In this document: positions 36,192 through 45,420 of the stretch, in pieces
How the letters are laid out: every line of letters starts with the position of its first letter
How positions within the stretch are numbered: the stretch's first letter is position 1
DNA from: an uncultured Bacteroidia bacterium
GTDB taxonomy: Bacteria; Bacteroidota; Bacteroidia; Bacteroidales; Prolixibacteraceae
Assembly (NCBI GenBank): GCA_903923905.1
Contig: CAIXZH010000106.1
Location: 27,773-91,772 of the forward strand
Direction: 5' to 3'
DNA: 64,000 nt
Made by a program: the position numbers and the translations under genes
Notes under the pieces: generated by a model
Told to the model about the DNA's origin: nothing
What the model saw: the letters and a program-made list of their open reading frames with translations, nothing else
Databases searched by the model: none

Positions 36192-37295
36192 CTATTTCAA
36201 TAAATTGTCTCCAACCGATGCGGAAATAAGATTCAATAAAAACTGAACTGCCATGGGATCATATGCCAGAATTTCATGTTTAAGGCGAGATAGCTGTATG
36301 GGTTCATCAAGCCTTCCCTCAGTAATTAACTGACTTATATAGAGTTTTCCGTTCCCCTTCAACGGTTTCAGCTCAACTATTGGAAACCTTTTAGAATTCT
36401 CACCGGCAGAAGCAAAAGCACTAATTTTCACTCCTTTCCCTTCAAAGCGCAAATCTGTTGAAGGAATAATAATACCATCATCGCCATTCCAACGGATGAC
36501 TTGACCAGATTGTAGGTTATAAACCAGCTCAGGGTAGGCTGATTTCAGAATAAAACTCAATTCGGGGGATTCCCATGGAATAAAATTCACCGTTAAACCA
36601 AAAGGGAGTGAAACTTTTTTTCGTACAGTTCCAGACAGTACAGATGGGTTGAAATCGAGAAAGATTACTGACATCTCTCTTTTCAATGCCCTCATAATCA
36701 ACTGGGTAATCTCCGGATCCCCGTCAGCGAAGTGCTGCCAACTCATTTTCCCGCATAGAAGAACCTGTGCCCATGAAAACATTGGAGCTTTGATCCCCCA
36801 TGTTTTAAGAAATGCATTCAGCCCTACCTCAGAATCGGGTGAAAAAACAAGGATCTTCGCTAAACGGGCCGATTTTTTCGGTTGGAGTACGTTGAATATT
36901 CGGGAAGGAATTGCCCCTGAACTTATATCACAGGAACGACCTAGCGTCAGCGTGAATCGTCCCTGTATCTTCGGGACAGGAATCAACAAAGGAATAACGG
37001 AGACTCCTTCGGGTGTCATATCAATATTAATAATAGTCTTCCAGACTTTCATTCCTGAACTATCAACAACGGCCAACTCCTGACTAACCAGCAGATTCCC
37101 TGGTGCTTTATTTTTAAAGGTTACTTCAAGCCGCATTAAACTGCCTGGCAGAAAATTACGATAACTCTGACCAAAATATACCTGATAGTTCTTTTCTTCG
37201 TGGGAAGAGGAAATTGCGGACGCCGGGCTACTCCATCCGGGAATTATCCACAAAATACTAAACAGCAATGTTATTCTAAAGATTGCGGAACTCAT
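36192..37295 (-). CDS. Secreted protein of unknown function
   Basis: 367 residues with a signal peptide (about 1-27). An N-terminal beta-sandwich region (NYQVYFGQSYRNFLPGSLMRLEVTFKNK) is followed by an alpha/beta segment (LAKILVFSPDSEVGLNAFLKTWGIKA, LIMRALKREMSVIFLDFNPSVLSG) reminiscent of the amidotransferase-like accessory domains attached to some secreted glycosidases. No catalytic motif was recognised. It starts 11 bases after the TolB-like gene and is probably cotranscribed with it. Confidence 0.7.
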   Translation of the reverse strand: MSSAIFRITLLFSILWIIPGWSSPASAISSSHEEKNYQVYFGQSYRNFLPGSLMRLEVTFKNKAPGNLLVSQELAVVDSSGMKVWKTIINIDMTPEGVSVIPLLIPVPKIQGRFTLTLGRSCDISSGAIPSRIFNVLQPKKSARLAKILVFSPDSEVGLNAFLKTWGIKAPMFSWAQVLLCGKMSWQHFADGDPEITQLIMRALKREMSVIFLDFNPSVLSGTVRKKVSLPFGLTVNFIPWESPELSFILKSAYPELVYNLQSGQVIRWNGDDGIIIPSTDLRFEGKGVKISAFASAGENSKRFPIVELKPLKGNGKLYISQLITEGRLDEPIQLSRLKHEILAYDPMAVQFLLNLISASVGDNLLK

Positions 37296-37306
37296 AACAT
37301 CCTTTT

Positions 37307-38827
37307 TTAGAAATTCGGATCACCGTAAGTGAATGAAACAAAGGCAATCATTTTACCATCAGGGCTCCATGACGGAACATTCATCGTCCCCTGCCCTCCA
37401 TATATGTAGGCTAAAACTTTCTGTTCTGCAGAATTGGTTTGCTGTAGCTGTAATATGACACGTTGATTATGGGGATGTGAATTAGGCGGAACATTGGCAG
37501 GATAGGAAACATAGACCATTCGTTTCCCATCGGGCGAAAGATGTGCAAACCAGTCATTGTAAGGGCCAAAACTAACCTGCTCAGGATTGGAGCCATCGGG
37601 GAGCATCCGCCAGATCTTCATCATCCCTGAACGAACAGAATTGAAATAAATCCAATGGCCGTCAGGCGAATATTCGGGTCCGTCATCCAACCCCGTTGAT
37701 TTGGTCAGCTGGATCTCCTCTCCGCCCCCGGAGGGTATTCTCCAAACATCATAATCACCGTTCCTTTCAGCGCAATAAACCAGTCTTTTCCCATCCGGTG
37801 ACCAGCCATGCCAGTAGGAAGGGACTTTGGGTGTAATTGGCTTCGGAATCCCGCCGGATACCGGAACCGTATAAACCATGGAACCTGAATGCCCGTCAGG
37901 CATTTTAGCCGTACTTGAAATTGCAAGCATTTTACCGTCAAAAGAGAGTCCGTGGTCATTATTTAAATTCACGATTTCTGCAGTATTAATCTTCACCGGA
38001 ATTTTAGAAGTCAGCGGGAATTTATAAAGTAATCCTTCTGAATTATAAATCAGGAATTTACCATCATGCGACCAGTTTGGGGCCTCAATATGACCTGTGG
38101 TTGTATAAATTACTTTCCGATTACCGGTCGCCACATCCAATAATTCCAGACGGCTGGCTGAAGGGTGCTGGTAACCATCGACCCGATCGCCGGCCGGAAC
38201 ATCAATTCTGAAATTGTGAAAACTCGCCTTTTCGACCACTCCGGTATCGTGCGAACAAACGAATAATCCGGCATACACAGGAGTTTTGAAACCTAAGGTT
38301 ACCCTTCCTGTTTCAAAAAACGGATTACCGGATTTGGCACAACGCATAATGATTGTGTCGCCTTTCCGTTCGAGCTGAATCACATCCGGAGATTTTAGAG
38401 CGGATTTGAATTCGTAGGTCATATCGTTCTCCCCTGATCGGTATTGCAATGAAGTCAGCCCATCGCCATGGATTGCAGCATCTGCATAACGTGAGCCTGA
38501 TTCTGAATTTTCGCGGATCATCAATCCCATTTTTCGGTGGGGATTAACCCCTTTCCCCAGGAAATGACAAAATGCAGTCAGTATAAAATCCCCGCCTATC
38601 TCTACTGAAGCAAAATGAAATTCATCCTGGTTTGCCCACATATTCAATCCTCCTCCGGAAAGGGTATAAATCTGCGTTGCTTTATCAAAGTGGGTAGACC
38701 CTTTAATTTTGGGATTCCCGATATCGTTTGAAAACGTGAGAGGACCCATATTGCGCAAAACGCGCGTACCTGAGCTCAAAAGCAGAATCAAAACGAAACA
38801 AGAAGGAATCAGGATTAAGCGTGCCAT
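37307..38827 (-). CDS. Secreted TolB-like WD40 (PD40) propeller protein
   Basis: 506 residues from the ATG at 38825-38827, which directly precedes the hydrophobic signal; a frame from 38869 adds 14 residues before it. Residues about 30-195 form a jelly-roll domain of the DUF1349 type (MWANQDEFHFASVEIGGDFILTA, GLMIRENSESGSRYADAAIHG), and 205-506 a propeller of PD40 repeats (WSHDGKFLIYNSEG, WSPDGKRLVYCAERNGDYDVW, SPDGHWIYFNSVRSG, WSPDGKMIAFVSF). Such proteins bind glycans or other proteins; no enzymatic motif is visible. Confidence 0.85.
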   Translation of the reverse strand: MARLILIPSCFVLILLLSSGTRVLRNMGPLTFSNDIGNPKIKGSTHFDKATQIYTLSGGGLNMWANQDEFHFASVEIGGDFILTAFCHFLGKGVNPHRKMGLMIRENSESGSRYADAAIHGDGLTSLQYRSGENDMTYEFKSALKSPDVIQLERKGDTIIMRCAKSGNPFFETGRVTLGFKTPVYAGLFVCSHDTGVVEKASFHNFRIDVPAGDRVDGYQHPSASRLELLDVATGNRKVIYTTTGHIEAPNWSHDGKFLIYNSEGLLYKFPLTSKIPVKINTAEIVNLNNDHGLSFDGKMLAISSTAKMPDGHSGSMVYTVPVSGGIPKPITPKVPSYWHGWSPDGKRLVYCAERNGDYDVWRIPSGGGEEIQLTKSTGLDDGPEYSPDGHWIYFNSVRSGMMKIWRMLPDGSNPEQVSFGPYNDWFAHLSPDGKRMVYVSYPANVPPNSHPHNQRVILQLQQTNSAEQKVLAYIYGGQGTMNVPSWSPDGKMIAFVSFTYGDPNF

Positions 38828-38948
38828 AATAAGATTTATAAATTCATTTGGAGTTATTGGGGTAGTCAATCATTCCGAAATAACTGACTTTAAAGAGATG
38901 CTAATTTGTGAATTCTTTTTGACAAAATCAATCCCAAATTTCTTGCCT

Positions 38949-38997
38949 AAAAAAATTCCACTGCCAAGGTAATCAGGATTACCTCAACAGTGGAATT
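38949..38997 (-). terminator. Rho-independent terminator of the cytochrome c operon
   Basis: On the minus strand an imperfect long stem, outer arms GAATTCCACTG/CAGTGGAATTC-like (38997-38988 with 38963-38954) and inner arms GGTAATC/GATTACC, is followed by a run of Us (A-run on the plus strand at 38949-38955). It lies 27 bases beyond the stop of the cytochrome gene at 39024. Confidence 0.75.
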
Positions 38998-39023
38998 CAA
39001 AATATCAGAATACTAACTGTAAG

Positions 39024-39449
39024 TTATTTAGCTAATGATCTCAGGTATTCGAGTACTGATCTGGCCTTGGCCTGATTGAGTCCCGGATCGGGCATCGGCA
39101 AATTGTTATACTCCTTCAGCAATGCTTTGATCGTTGGATCGTCTTTTTGCATCTGCGCTGTATTTAGAAGAAGATTCATTATGAACTCCGGTGAGCGCTC
39201 CTTGGTTACATTTTTGAGAGCTGGTCCCAGTTTCTTCTGATCAATATCATGACAGGCAACACAGGTCATGTTATATAGACCTTTACCTTCATCAACCCAC
39301 TTCTTATTCAACGGGCCAAGATCTACTTTTTTGACCGGACCAATGCCATGACTTTTATCCTGTTGTGCTGATGCCGCTTTCAGGACACTGGTTCCCGGAA
39401 ATAACGTGATTGCCACAACTAACACTAAAAACGAAAAAAACTTTTTCAT
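39024..39449 (-). CDS. Periplasmic monoheme cytochrome c
   Basis: 141 residues with a signal peptide (about 1-25) and one heme-binding CVACH motif followed by the distal Met region (NLPMPDPGLNQAKARSVLEYLRSL). The size and fold match class I cytochrome c. It is the second gene after the heme-motif barrel protein (23-base gap), and both are terminated at 38949-38997. Probably an electron carrier for that outer-membrane protein, which is inference. Confidence 0.92.
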   Translation of the reverse strand: MKKFFSFLVLVVAITLFPGTSVLKAASAQQDKSHGIGPVKKVDLGPLNKKWVDEGKGLYNMTCVACHDIDQKKLGPALKNVTKERSPEFIMNLLLNTAQMQKDDPTIKALLKEYNNLPMPDPGLNQAKARSVLEYLRSLAK

Positions 39450-39472
39450 AATCTGTATAATGAAATTAATAA

Positions 39473-40852
39473 TTAAAAATTAAGCCATACCACGAGGTAT
39501 AGGGTATTATTATTGGCTGCACTGCGCCCGTTTCCGTCATAATTGAAAATTGTGCCGTCGAATTTACTGTAGGCCACATATTGCAAAGCAAATTTGGTAT
39601 TATACCATGGCAGGTATTCCAGTTGACCAATAAATCCGTTGCTGTCAGGTTTGTTCGTCCAACTGCTTATGTTCGAATCTACTGACCCGTTTGTATAAAA
39701 ATAGCCAAATGTTGCACCTAACCCATTTTTCAAATAAAGATTACCGTCAACTTTAAATGAATTAAAATCGATTTTTCGGCTAATAGTAGAGGTAATATCC
39801 CTTACTTCTTTCTCATTAATCAGAGAGGAATGTAACGTTAAGGCTCCAAAAGGCAATCTTCTTTCAAATTGAAAATCATATCCATAATCGGTGATTTTAT
39901 CCATAATTCCGTTAATCCCTTGTTGATAGAATTTCGGAGCGATACCAAATGTACCAAGTTCCACATAATTCTGACCCCATTGATGCTGGAGTGCAACACG
40001 CCAGTATGGTGCAGCTCCGTTGATCGCCATGGTGCTGGAAACATCAGCGGGATTGGAAACGGCACCCTGTTGGGCCGATCTGTACATGGTCAATTCTGCA
40101 AAGAACAGGTTATTGAACAATGCGTATGCTCCTAATCCGGCAACCTGAGTTCCGAGATTTTCCATGATGGTCGATTTGGATGGAGTCACGGCAGCATCTG
40201 AACTTGCAGACGGAAATCTCCAGGCTGGTGAAGTGTTCCAAACATCCTGAACGGCAGGATTATTATTCAATGTCAAGCCATAGGTCAGACTTTTTTTAAA
40301 TAAACGGGCCTGGTTGGTATAGCGGATGTCGGCGTTGTCCATGCCAAAGCTATGCCCATCGTAAGTCATCTGAATAAAGGTGCCGATATGCGGAGAAACT
40401 TGTCCTGCATAAAAAACGCTAAGCTGTTGGGGAAATGCCACTGAATTGTTTTGAACCCCGGGAACATCTTTTGAAATATGGGTAAAAGAGGATTGGACCA
40501 TAGCAGATAAAGGCAGAGTAGTAAGCAGTTTAAGCCTGGTTACTGAAGTGCTGTCAGTGGTTGCATCAGCAGCATCTATGGTTTTCATCCCTGTCAAAAC
40601 ATAGCCATTCATTTTGAACTGACGGCCGAATGAATTAAGTTCCGGAAATGAAAAATGGCATGCAGAACATGACATCCCGGTTTGCCGGGCATAACTGGGT
40701 AAAGCTTTACCTACTCCAGAATTTAGCACCAGTGCCGCAATGACCAACAGTAGCCTTGTACAATACTTTGAAATGAAGCAATGCTCAATTGTATTGGGGA
40801 AAATAGTTAAACCATTATAAATCTTTACATTAATTGATTTTTTCATCTCCAA
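39473..40852 (-). CDS. Outer-membrane barrel-like protein with N-terminal heme c motif
   Basis: 459 residues. A long signal region (hydrophobic core LLLVIAALVLNSGVGKA) is followed immediately by SYARQTGMSCSACHFSFPELNSFGRQFKMNGY, which carries a single CxxCH heme-attachment site, then about 380 residues of beta-strand-rich sequence ending in a C-terminal aromatic strand (NTLYLVVWLNF). Proteins of this layout, a heme motif fused to an outer-membrane barrel, occur beside cytochromes c. A role in moving electrons across the outer membrane is inferred. The start could also be the second Met at 40846. Confidence 0.75.
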   Translation of the reverse strand: MEMKKSINVKIYNGLTIFPNTIEHCFISKYCTRLLLVIAALVLNSGVGKALPSYARQTGMSCSACHFSFPELNSFGRQFKMNGYVLTGMKTIDAADATTDSTSVTRLKLLTTLPLSAMVQSSFTHISKDVPGVQNNSVAFPQQLSVFYAGQVSPHIGTFIQMTYDGHSFGMDNADIRYTNQARLFKKSLTYGLTLNNNPAVQDVWNTSPAWRFPSASSDAAVTPSKSTIMENLGTQVAGLGAYALFNNLFFAELTMYRSAQQGAVSNPADVSSTMAINGAAPYWRVALQHQWGQNYVELGTFGIAPKFYQQGINGIMDKITDYGYDFQFERRLPFGALTLHSSLINEKEVRDITSTISRKIDFNSFKVDGNLYLKNGLGATFGYFYTNGSVDSNISSWTNKPDSNGFIGQLEYLPWYNTKFALQYVAYSKFDGTIFNYDGNGRSAANNNTLYLVVWLNF

Positions 40853-41043
40853 GGATTTTTAAAAATTAAAAAGTAATTCTAAAATACTTTCCAAAGTAAA
40901 TATATTTAGCAATGATTTTAGGCAGAAAACTTTTATTTAGAATCATTCCAGATCATTCTTGAGACTAGAATCAGGGATTGAATTGTAGGATAAAGTTCGC
41001 TTCCCAACAAATTAATTCAAAGATGCATAAAAGTTTTTAATCA

Positions 41044-41075
41044 TTTGCCATTACCTAATTTAAAACCTAATTTTG
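41044..41075 (+). promoter_or_regulatory. Promoter of the AraC-type regulator gene
   Basis: TTTG at 41044-41047 and TAATTTTG at 41068-41075 are spaced by 20 bases. Transcription from about 41082 would give a 60-base leader. The rest of the 290-base gap from 40853 holds nothing clear. Confidence 0.6.
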
Positions 41076-41141
41076 AAAACCCATCAATCAAAGGATTAAG
41101 TTAAATTGTTTTCAGTTAATTGACTCAATTATTAAATCTCA

Positions 41142-42023
41142 ATGGCCGATAAAGTCAACATATACAGTCTTGATCTGATTCATAACGGGAATCCTGCACC
41201 CTTTGTGATGAAAACTATGGAAGAGATTGACCAGCAAATAGGCGGTATCGCTGATACCCCTCACCGGCATAATTATTACACCGTGATCTGGCCACTGACT
41301 GCAACGGGCAAACATGTTATTGATTTCAGAGAATATCCGATTCTACCGCATCATCTGTTCTTTGTTAGTCCGGGACAGGTTCACCAGATCATCACCGATC
41401 CCAAACCAACCGGATATGTGATCCTTTTTACGGCTGAATTTCTGGAAAAGAATAGCATCCGCAACGATTTTATCACAAATCTTCGGCTTTTCAAAAAAAG
41501 TGACGAATCTCCGCCGCTTCCTCTCGCCCCTAATTTGGTCCGGACACTTAAACCATTTGCAGAACAGATGTATTCAGCTTTTAATACCCAGAAAGAACTT
41601 TATTACGAGACCATCGGCGCCTATTTAAAGCTCTTTCTGATTGAATGCAACGGAAATTGTTCCATAATTCCTGATACCAATACCCAAAATTTTGAAGTGG
41701 GCAAAACAATTGTTAGAAACTTTAAGGAAATTGCGGAACAAAATTATCACAAATGGCATCAGGTTAGAGCGTATGCCGAGGCGTTGAACGTCACACCAAA
41801 TTATCTGAATGAGGTGATCAAATCGGCATTGAATATTTCGGCAAAGGATTTCATTCAGGAGAGACTAGTACTCGAAGCCAAAAGGATGGTTGTTTTCACC
41901 GGGAAGAGTGGCAAGGAGATCGGATTTGATCTGGGATTCGATGATCCGTCGCATTTCAGTAAATTCTTCAAAACCAATACCGGCCAGTCTCTTCAGGATT
42001 TTAAGACAAGTATAAACAAATAA
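41142..42023 (+). CDS. AraC family transcriptional regulator
   Basis: 293 residues. The N-terminal cupin has HRHNYYTVIWPL and HHLFFVSPGQVHQI; the C-terminal two-helix-turn-helix domain (about 190-290) has AEALNVTPNYLNEVIKSALNISAKDFIQERLVLEAKRMV and IGFDLGFDDPSHFSKFFKTNTGQS. It probably senses a small ligand and may control the YceI-pirin-methyltransferase genes directly downstream, which is inferred from position. Confidence 0.92.
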   Translation: MADKVNIYSLDLIHNGNPAPFVMKTMEEIDQQIGGIADTPHRHNYYTVIWPLTATGKHVIDFREYPILPHHLFFVSPGQVHQIITDPKPTGYVILFTAEFLEKNSIRNDFITNLRLFKKSDESPPLPLAPNLVRTLKPFAEQMYSAFNTQKELYYETIGAYLKLFLIECNGNCSIIPDTNTQNFEVGKTIVRNFKEIAEQNYHKWHQVRAYAEALNVTPNYLNEVIKSALNISAKDFIQERLVLEAKRMVVFTGKSGKEIGFDLGFDDPSHFSKFFKTNTGQSLQDFKTSINK

Positions 42024-42115
42024 CTGGAAGAGAACACGCATCTTTTTTGGCACTTTACCCTGATTTATACATCTTATTCCGTAATTCTTCCATTTTCCGG
42101 GTGCAGACCAACCCC

Positions 42116-42123
42116 TAACTTTG
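42116..42123 (+). promoter_or_regulatory. -7 element before the YceI gene
   Basis: TAACTTTG matches the TAnnTTTG consensus and lies 28 bases before the ATG at 42152; no TTTG -33 box is seen at the right distance, so the promoter may need an activator such as the adjacent AraC-type protein. Confidence 0.4.
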
Positions 42124-42151
42124 CCTCATCAAAAATCAATTAAAAAACAAA

Positions 42152-42697
42152 ATGGGAAACCAGGAAAAAACAAAATGGGGCATTGACCCGATCCACAGTG
42201 AAATAGGGTTTAAGGTAAAACACCTGATGATTACTAATGTTAAAGGCATTTTTAAAGAATTTGATGCCAGCATATACACCACAGGTGAAGATTTCATGAC
42301 TTCGGAAATCGATTTCTGGATGAATCCGGCTTCAATTGAAACAGGGGTTGCAGACCGCGATGCCCATTTAAAGAGCGCAGATTTCTTCGATGTTGAAAAT
42401 TACAAGGAGATTCACTTTGTGGGGAATACGTATGAAAAGGTTGACAATGATGGAAGCTTCACGTTATATGGGGACCTCACCGTTAAAGATGTTACCCGGC
42501 AAATCAAGCTGGATGTCGAATTTGGGGGAGTAATGAAAGACCCGTGGGGAAACGAAAAGGCAGGATTTACCATTAATGGGAATCTGAACCGGAAAGATTT
42601 TGGATTGACCTGGAATGCTGCGCTGGAATCGGGCGGAGTCCTGGTAAGCGACACGGTAAAAATAAGTTGTGAGGTCCAACTGGTAAAGCAATCTTAA
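42152..42697 (+). CDS. YceI family lipocalin-like protein
   Basis: 181 residues without a signal peptide. YceI signatures: WGIDPIHSEIGFKVKHLMITNVKG, DRDAHLKSADFFDVENYKEIHF and YGDLTVKDVTRQIKLDVEF. The family binds polyprenoid-like ligands; the absence of a signal peptide indicates a cytoplasmic member. It is followed 12 bases later by the pirin gene, and the three genes 42152-43908 look like one operon. Confidence 0.93.
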   Translation: MGNQEKTKWGIDPIHSEIGFKVKHLMITNVKGIFKEFDASIYTTGEDFMTSEIDFWMNPASIETGVADRDAHLKSADFFDVENYKEIHFVGNTYEKVDNDGSFTLYGDLTVKDVTRQIKLDVEFGGVMKDPWGNEKAGFTINGNLNRKDFGLTWNAALESGGVLVSDTVKISCEVQLVKQS

Positions 42698-42709
42698 TAT
42701 CCCGGGATA

Positions 42710-43426
42710 ATGACAAATACAATGCTTCATAAAGCCGCTACCCGCGGACATGCCAACCACGGATGGCTAAACAGCATGCACACCTTTAGTTTTGCGAACT
42801 ATCACAATCCTGATCGAATGCACTTTGGGGCACTCCGGGTACTGAATGACGATACCGTCGAAGCGGGAAAGGGATTTGGAACCCACCCTCACGATAATAT
42901 GGAAATCATATCCATTCCACTGGAAGGCGATCTGGAACACAAGGACAGCATGGGCAATGTTTCTGTAATCCGGCATGGAGATATCCAGGTGATGAGTGCG
43001 GGAACCGGAATTTTCCACAGTGAATACAACAAGAACAAGGATCAGCGTGTGAAATTTTTACAAATCTGGGTATTCCCAAACAAGAAAAACGTCACACCAA
43101 GATACGATCAGATCACCTTAAATCTGGACGATCGGCATAACAAACTGCAACAAGTTCTTTCACCCAATCCGGATGACGAAGGGGTGTGGATTCATCAGAA
43201 CGCCTGGTTTCATCTGGGAAAATTTGACAAGGGAGTTTCAGCTGAATACAAAATCAAAGCAGCAGGAAATGGTGTCTATGCGTTTATTCTCTCAGGCGAA
43301 ATAACAATTAACAGTCAGGCATTATCCTCACGTGACGGATTTGGAATCTCGAATGTTGATCAGTTGACTATCAGCGCTGATACTGAAGCGGAGTTTCTAT
43401 TGATGGAGGTTCCAATGTCGTTTTAA
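42710..43426 (+). CDS. Pirin family protein (YhaK/YhhW-like cupin)
   Basis: 238 residues. The bicupin signature is complete: GWLNSMHTFSFANYHNPDRMHFGALRVLNDD, then metal ligands in THPHDNMEIISIPLEG and SAGTGIFHSEYNKN. Related YhhW proteins have quercetinase activity in vitro; the physiological role is often redox sensing or unknown. Middle gene of the YceI operon. Confidence 0.93.
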   Translation: MTNTMLHKAATRGHANHGWLNSMHTFSFANYHNPDRMHFGALRVLNDDTVEAGKGFGTHPHDNMEIISIPLEGDLEHKDSMGNVSVIRHGDIQVMSAGTGIFHSEYNKNKDQRVKFLQIWVFPNKKNVTPRYDQITLNLDDRHNKLQQVLSPNPDDEGVWIHQNAWFHLGKFDKGVSAEYKIKAAGNGVYAFILSGEITINSQALSSRDGFGISNVDQLTISADTEAEFLLMEVPMSF

Positions 43427-43428
43427 TC

Positions 43429-43908
43429 ATGAGAAAGTTCCTCAGACAGGGATTTTCATTTGTCCTCCCGGTCATTGTGCTCATCCTCGTCCCGTTATGG
43501 ATTGAGCCTGTAATCAGCGCCAGCAATATCCCTGCGCTGATTATCGGCACCATGGTTATGTTTGGCGGGTTGTCTTTGGTTGCAGTAACCGTTTCATCAA
43601 TTATAAGAATCGGAGACGGAACCCTGGCTCCCTGGAGTCCGACCAGAAAACTGGTCACCAGCGGCATTTATGGTTATGTCAGGAATCCAATGATTCTGGG
43701 CGTTTTAATAACCTTGCTCGGAGAATCGGTAACCATCTTATCCTTACAGATATTCAAATGGACGATCATCTTCTTTATTATCAACAATATCTGGTTTTTG
43801 ATCTATGAAGAGCCCAATCTGGAGAAGAAGTTTGGGGAGCAATACCGGGAATACAAAAAGCGTGTTCCGCGGTGGATTCCAAAATTACGATTGGGGAAAC
43901 CAATATAA
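43429..43908 (+). CDS. Isoprenylcysteine carboxyl methyltransferase family membrane protein
   Basis: 159 residues with about four membrane helices and the C-terminal methyltransferase motif: SGIYGYVRNPMILGVLITLLGES and YEEPNLEKKFGEQYREYKKRVPRWIP. Bacterial members methylate lipids or small hydrophobic molecules with S-adenosylmethionine. It starts 2 bases after the pirin stop, so it is cotranscribed. Confidence 0.88.
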   Translation: MRKFLRQGFSFVLPVIVLILVPLWIEPVISASNIPALIIGTMVMFGGLSLVAVTVSSIIRIGDGTLAPWSPTRKLVTSGIYGYVRNPMILGVLITLLGESVTILSLQIFKWTIIFFIINNIWFLIYEEPNLEKKFGEQYREYKKRVPRWIPKLRLGKPI

Positions 43909-43942
43909 AAGGGATATCTGAAATAGTACCTGGCGTTAACCT

Positions 43943-44470
43943 TTAGTTATCCTCATTAGGATTTAACGGCGTTTTCAGGATCAGCTGATAAAATGCCAGG
44001 TCGAGCCATCTTCCAAATTTAAATCCGGCCTCCCGGATGATCCCATTAAACACAAATCCCTCCTTTTCGTGTAAACGGATACTTTCCTGATTCGAGGCAT
44101 CAATCCCGCCCACTAAAACATGGTAATCCTGCTCCTGAGCTATTTTCACAATCTCCCTTAACAAAAGAGTGCCAATCCCTTTTCCCCGCTGATCTGACCT
44201 TACATATACCGAATGTTCAACCGTATACTTATATGCAGGCCTGCTGCGAAATGAGCCATAGGTGGCGAAACCTAAAAGTAGATCATCATGATCAAAGAGT
44301 CCAATAATCGGATAATTCCCATTTTGCTTCTCCAAATACCACCTGTTCATCATTTCCATCTTACGTGGTTTATAATCATATAAAGCGGTAGAATGAAGAA
44401 TCGCCTCATTAAAGATCTCCCTTATTTCCGGCAACTGTTTCTCTTCACACGGTTTGATTATAAACTCCAT
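43943..44470 (-). CDS. GNAT N-acetyltransferase, phosphinothricin acetyltransferase-like
   Basis: 175 residues. The acetyl-CoA loop is VRSDQRGKGIGTLLL; the motifs IFNEAILHSTALYDY, FATYGSFRSRPAYKYTVEHSVYV and GGIDASNQESIRLHEKEGF are those of the PAT/YncA branch, which acetylates L-methionine sulfoximine or phosphinothricin-type amino acids. The natural substrate is unknown. It is monocistronic. Confidence 0.9.
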   Translation of the reverse strand: MEFIIKPCEEKQLPEIREIFNEAILHSTALYDYKPRKMEMMNRWYLEKQNGNYPIIGLFDHDDLLLGFATYGSFRSRPAYKYTVEHSVYVRSDQRGKGIGTLLLREIVKIAQEQDYHVLVGGIDASNQESIRLHEKEGFVFNGIIREAGFKFGRWLDLAFYQLILKTPLNPNEDN

Positions 44471-44519
44471 AAATGGTAAAAATATTGGGGAATCACATTA
44501 TTACTATTCACTGGTGTTA

Positions 44520-45284
44520 TTAAGCCTGCTTTTTCTTACTAACCAGTTCTGTAAAGCTTTTTGCCGCATTGGTAAAATCGGAAGGCATCAGAATAACGGT
44601 CGTAGTATTGTTGTCGATCCCGATTTCTGAAAGCATCTGCATCCGCCGCAATTCAAGGGCAATCGGACTTCCTTCCATCTCTTTGGCTCCCTGGGTCAGT
44701 TTTATGGAGGCTTCCAGTTCGGCTTCGGCCTTAACAATCCGGGCCCTTTTCTCCCTGATTGCTTCCGCTTCCCTGGCCATTGCGCGCTGCATCGCCTCAG
44801 GGATCTCAACATCCTTCATTTCGACCATCTCAATTTTAATCCCCCAAGGCTCGGTAGTCGAATCGACAATCTTCTGAAGCGTGGTATTGATTTGTTCCCG
44901 TTCCCTGAGCACCTCATCCAGGGTGTGCTGCCCGATAATATTTCGCAGCGCAGTTACCGAAAACTGGTAAACCGCTTTATTATAGTCGGCTACACGAATA
45001 ATTGCCCCTTCAGGGTTTACAATTTTGAACCACAGAACAGCATTCACTTTAATGGTCACACTATCTTTGGTAATTGTTTCCTGCTGCTCTAGATCCACCG
45101 TTTTTGTGCGAATGTCAACCCGTTGCTGCATTTCAATCAGGGGGATGATCCAGTACAGTCCCGGTCCTTTAATCGATTGAAACCGCCCCAGCCTGAAGAT
45201 GACTGAGCGCTCGTATTCCTGGGCAATCCGTAATCCGGATAATAGGATGACAATAATAATTCCAATGATAGGTAGGGCTGCCAT
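44520..45284 (-). CDS. SPFH/band 7 (slipin) membrane protein
   Basis: 254 residues: an N-terminal membrane hairpin (about 3-20) and a full SPFH domain (YERSVIFRLGRFQSIKGPGLYWIIPLIEMQQRVDIRT, VYQFSVTALRNIIGQHTLDEVLREREQIN) with a coiled-coil tail (QRAMAREAEAIREKRARIVKAEAELEA). It matches stomatin-like slipins that organise membrane microdomains. The NfeD partner often found next to slipins is not present here. Confidence 0.93.
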   Translation of the reverse strand: MAALPIIGIIIVILLSGLRIAQEYERSVIFRLGRFQSIKGPGLYWIIPLIEMQQRVDIRTKTVDLEQQETITKDSVTIKVNAVLWFKIVNPEGAIIRVADYNKAVYQFSVTALRNIIGQHTLDEVLREREQINTTLQKIVDSTTEPWGIKIEMVEMKDVEIPEAMQRAMAREAEAIREKRARIVKAEAELEASIKLTQGAKEMEGSPIALELRRMQMLSEIGIDNNTTTVILMPSDFTNAAKSFTELVSKKKQA

Positions 45285-45358
45285 GTTGTGGGTAATTTTA
45301 AAGCGTTAATTTTTTTTAAAGATGAGGGAGTCTTTTATATAAAACCAGGTTAGGGAGA

Positions 45359-45407
45359 TAGGCTTTAGACTATTAGATTTGAAATATTCCTAAAAGTCTA
45401 AAGCCTA
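45359..45407 (-). repeat. Inverted repeat containing post-stop repeat copy d
   Basis: TAGGCTTTAGACT (45359-45371) is the exact reverse complement of AGTCTAAAGCCTA (45395-45407), 23 bases apart. Read on the minus strand, TTAGGCTTTAGACTTTTAGG (45408-45389) follows the fucose isomerase stop by about 13 bases and resembles the post-stop repeats at 35344, 54326 and 55383. The stem may also serve as a terminator. Confidence 0.5.
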
Positions 45408-45420
45408 ATCACATAAAACC

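Noticed and set aside
36192..38827. Polysaccharide-utilisation locus around the beta-helix and TolB-like genes
   Set aside because: No SusC/SusD pair or clear carbohydrate enzymes are present, so secreted proteins alone do not make a PUL.
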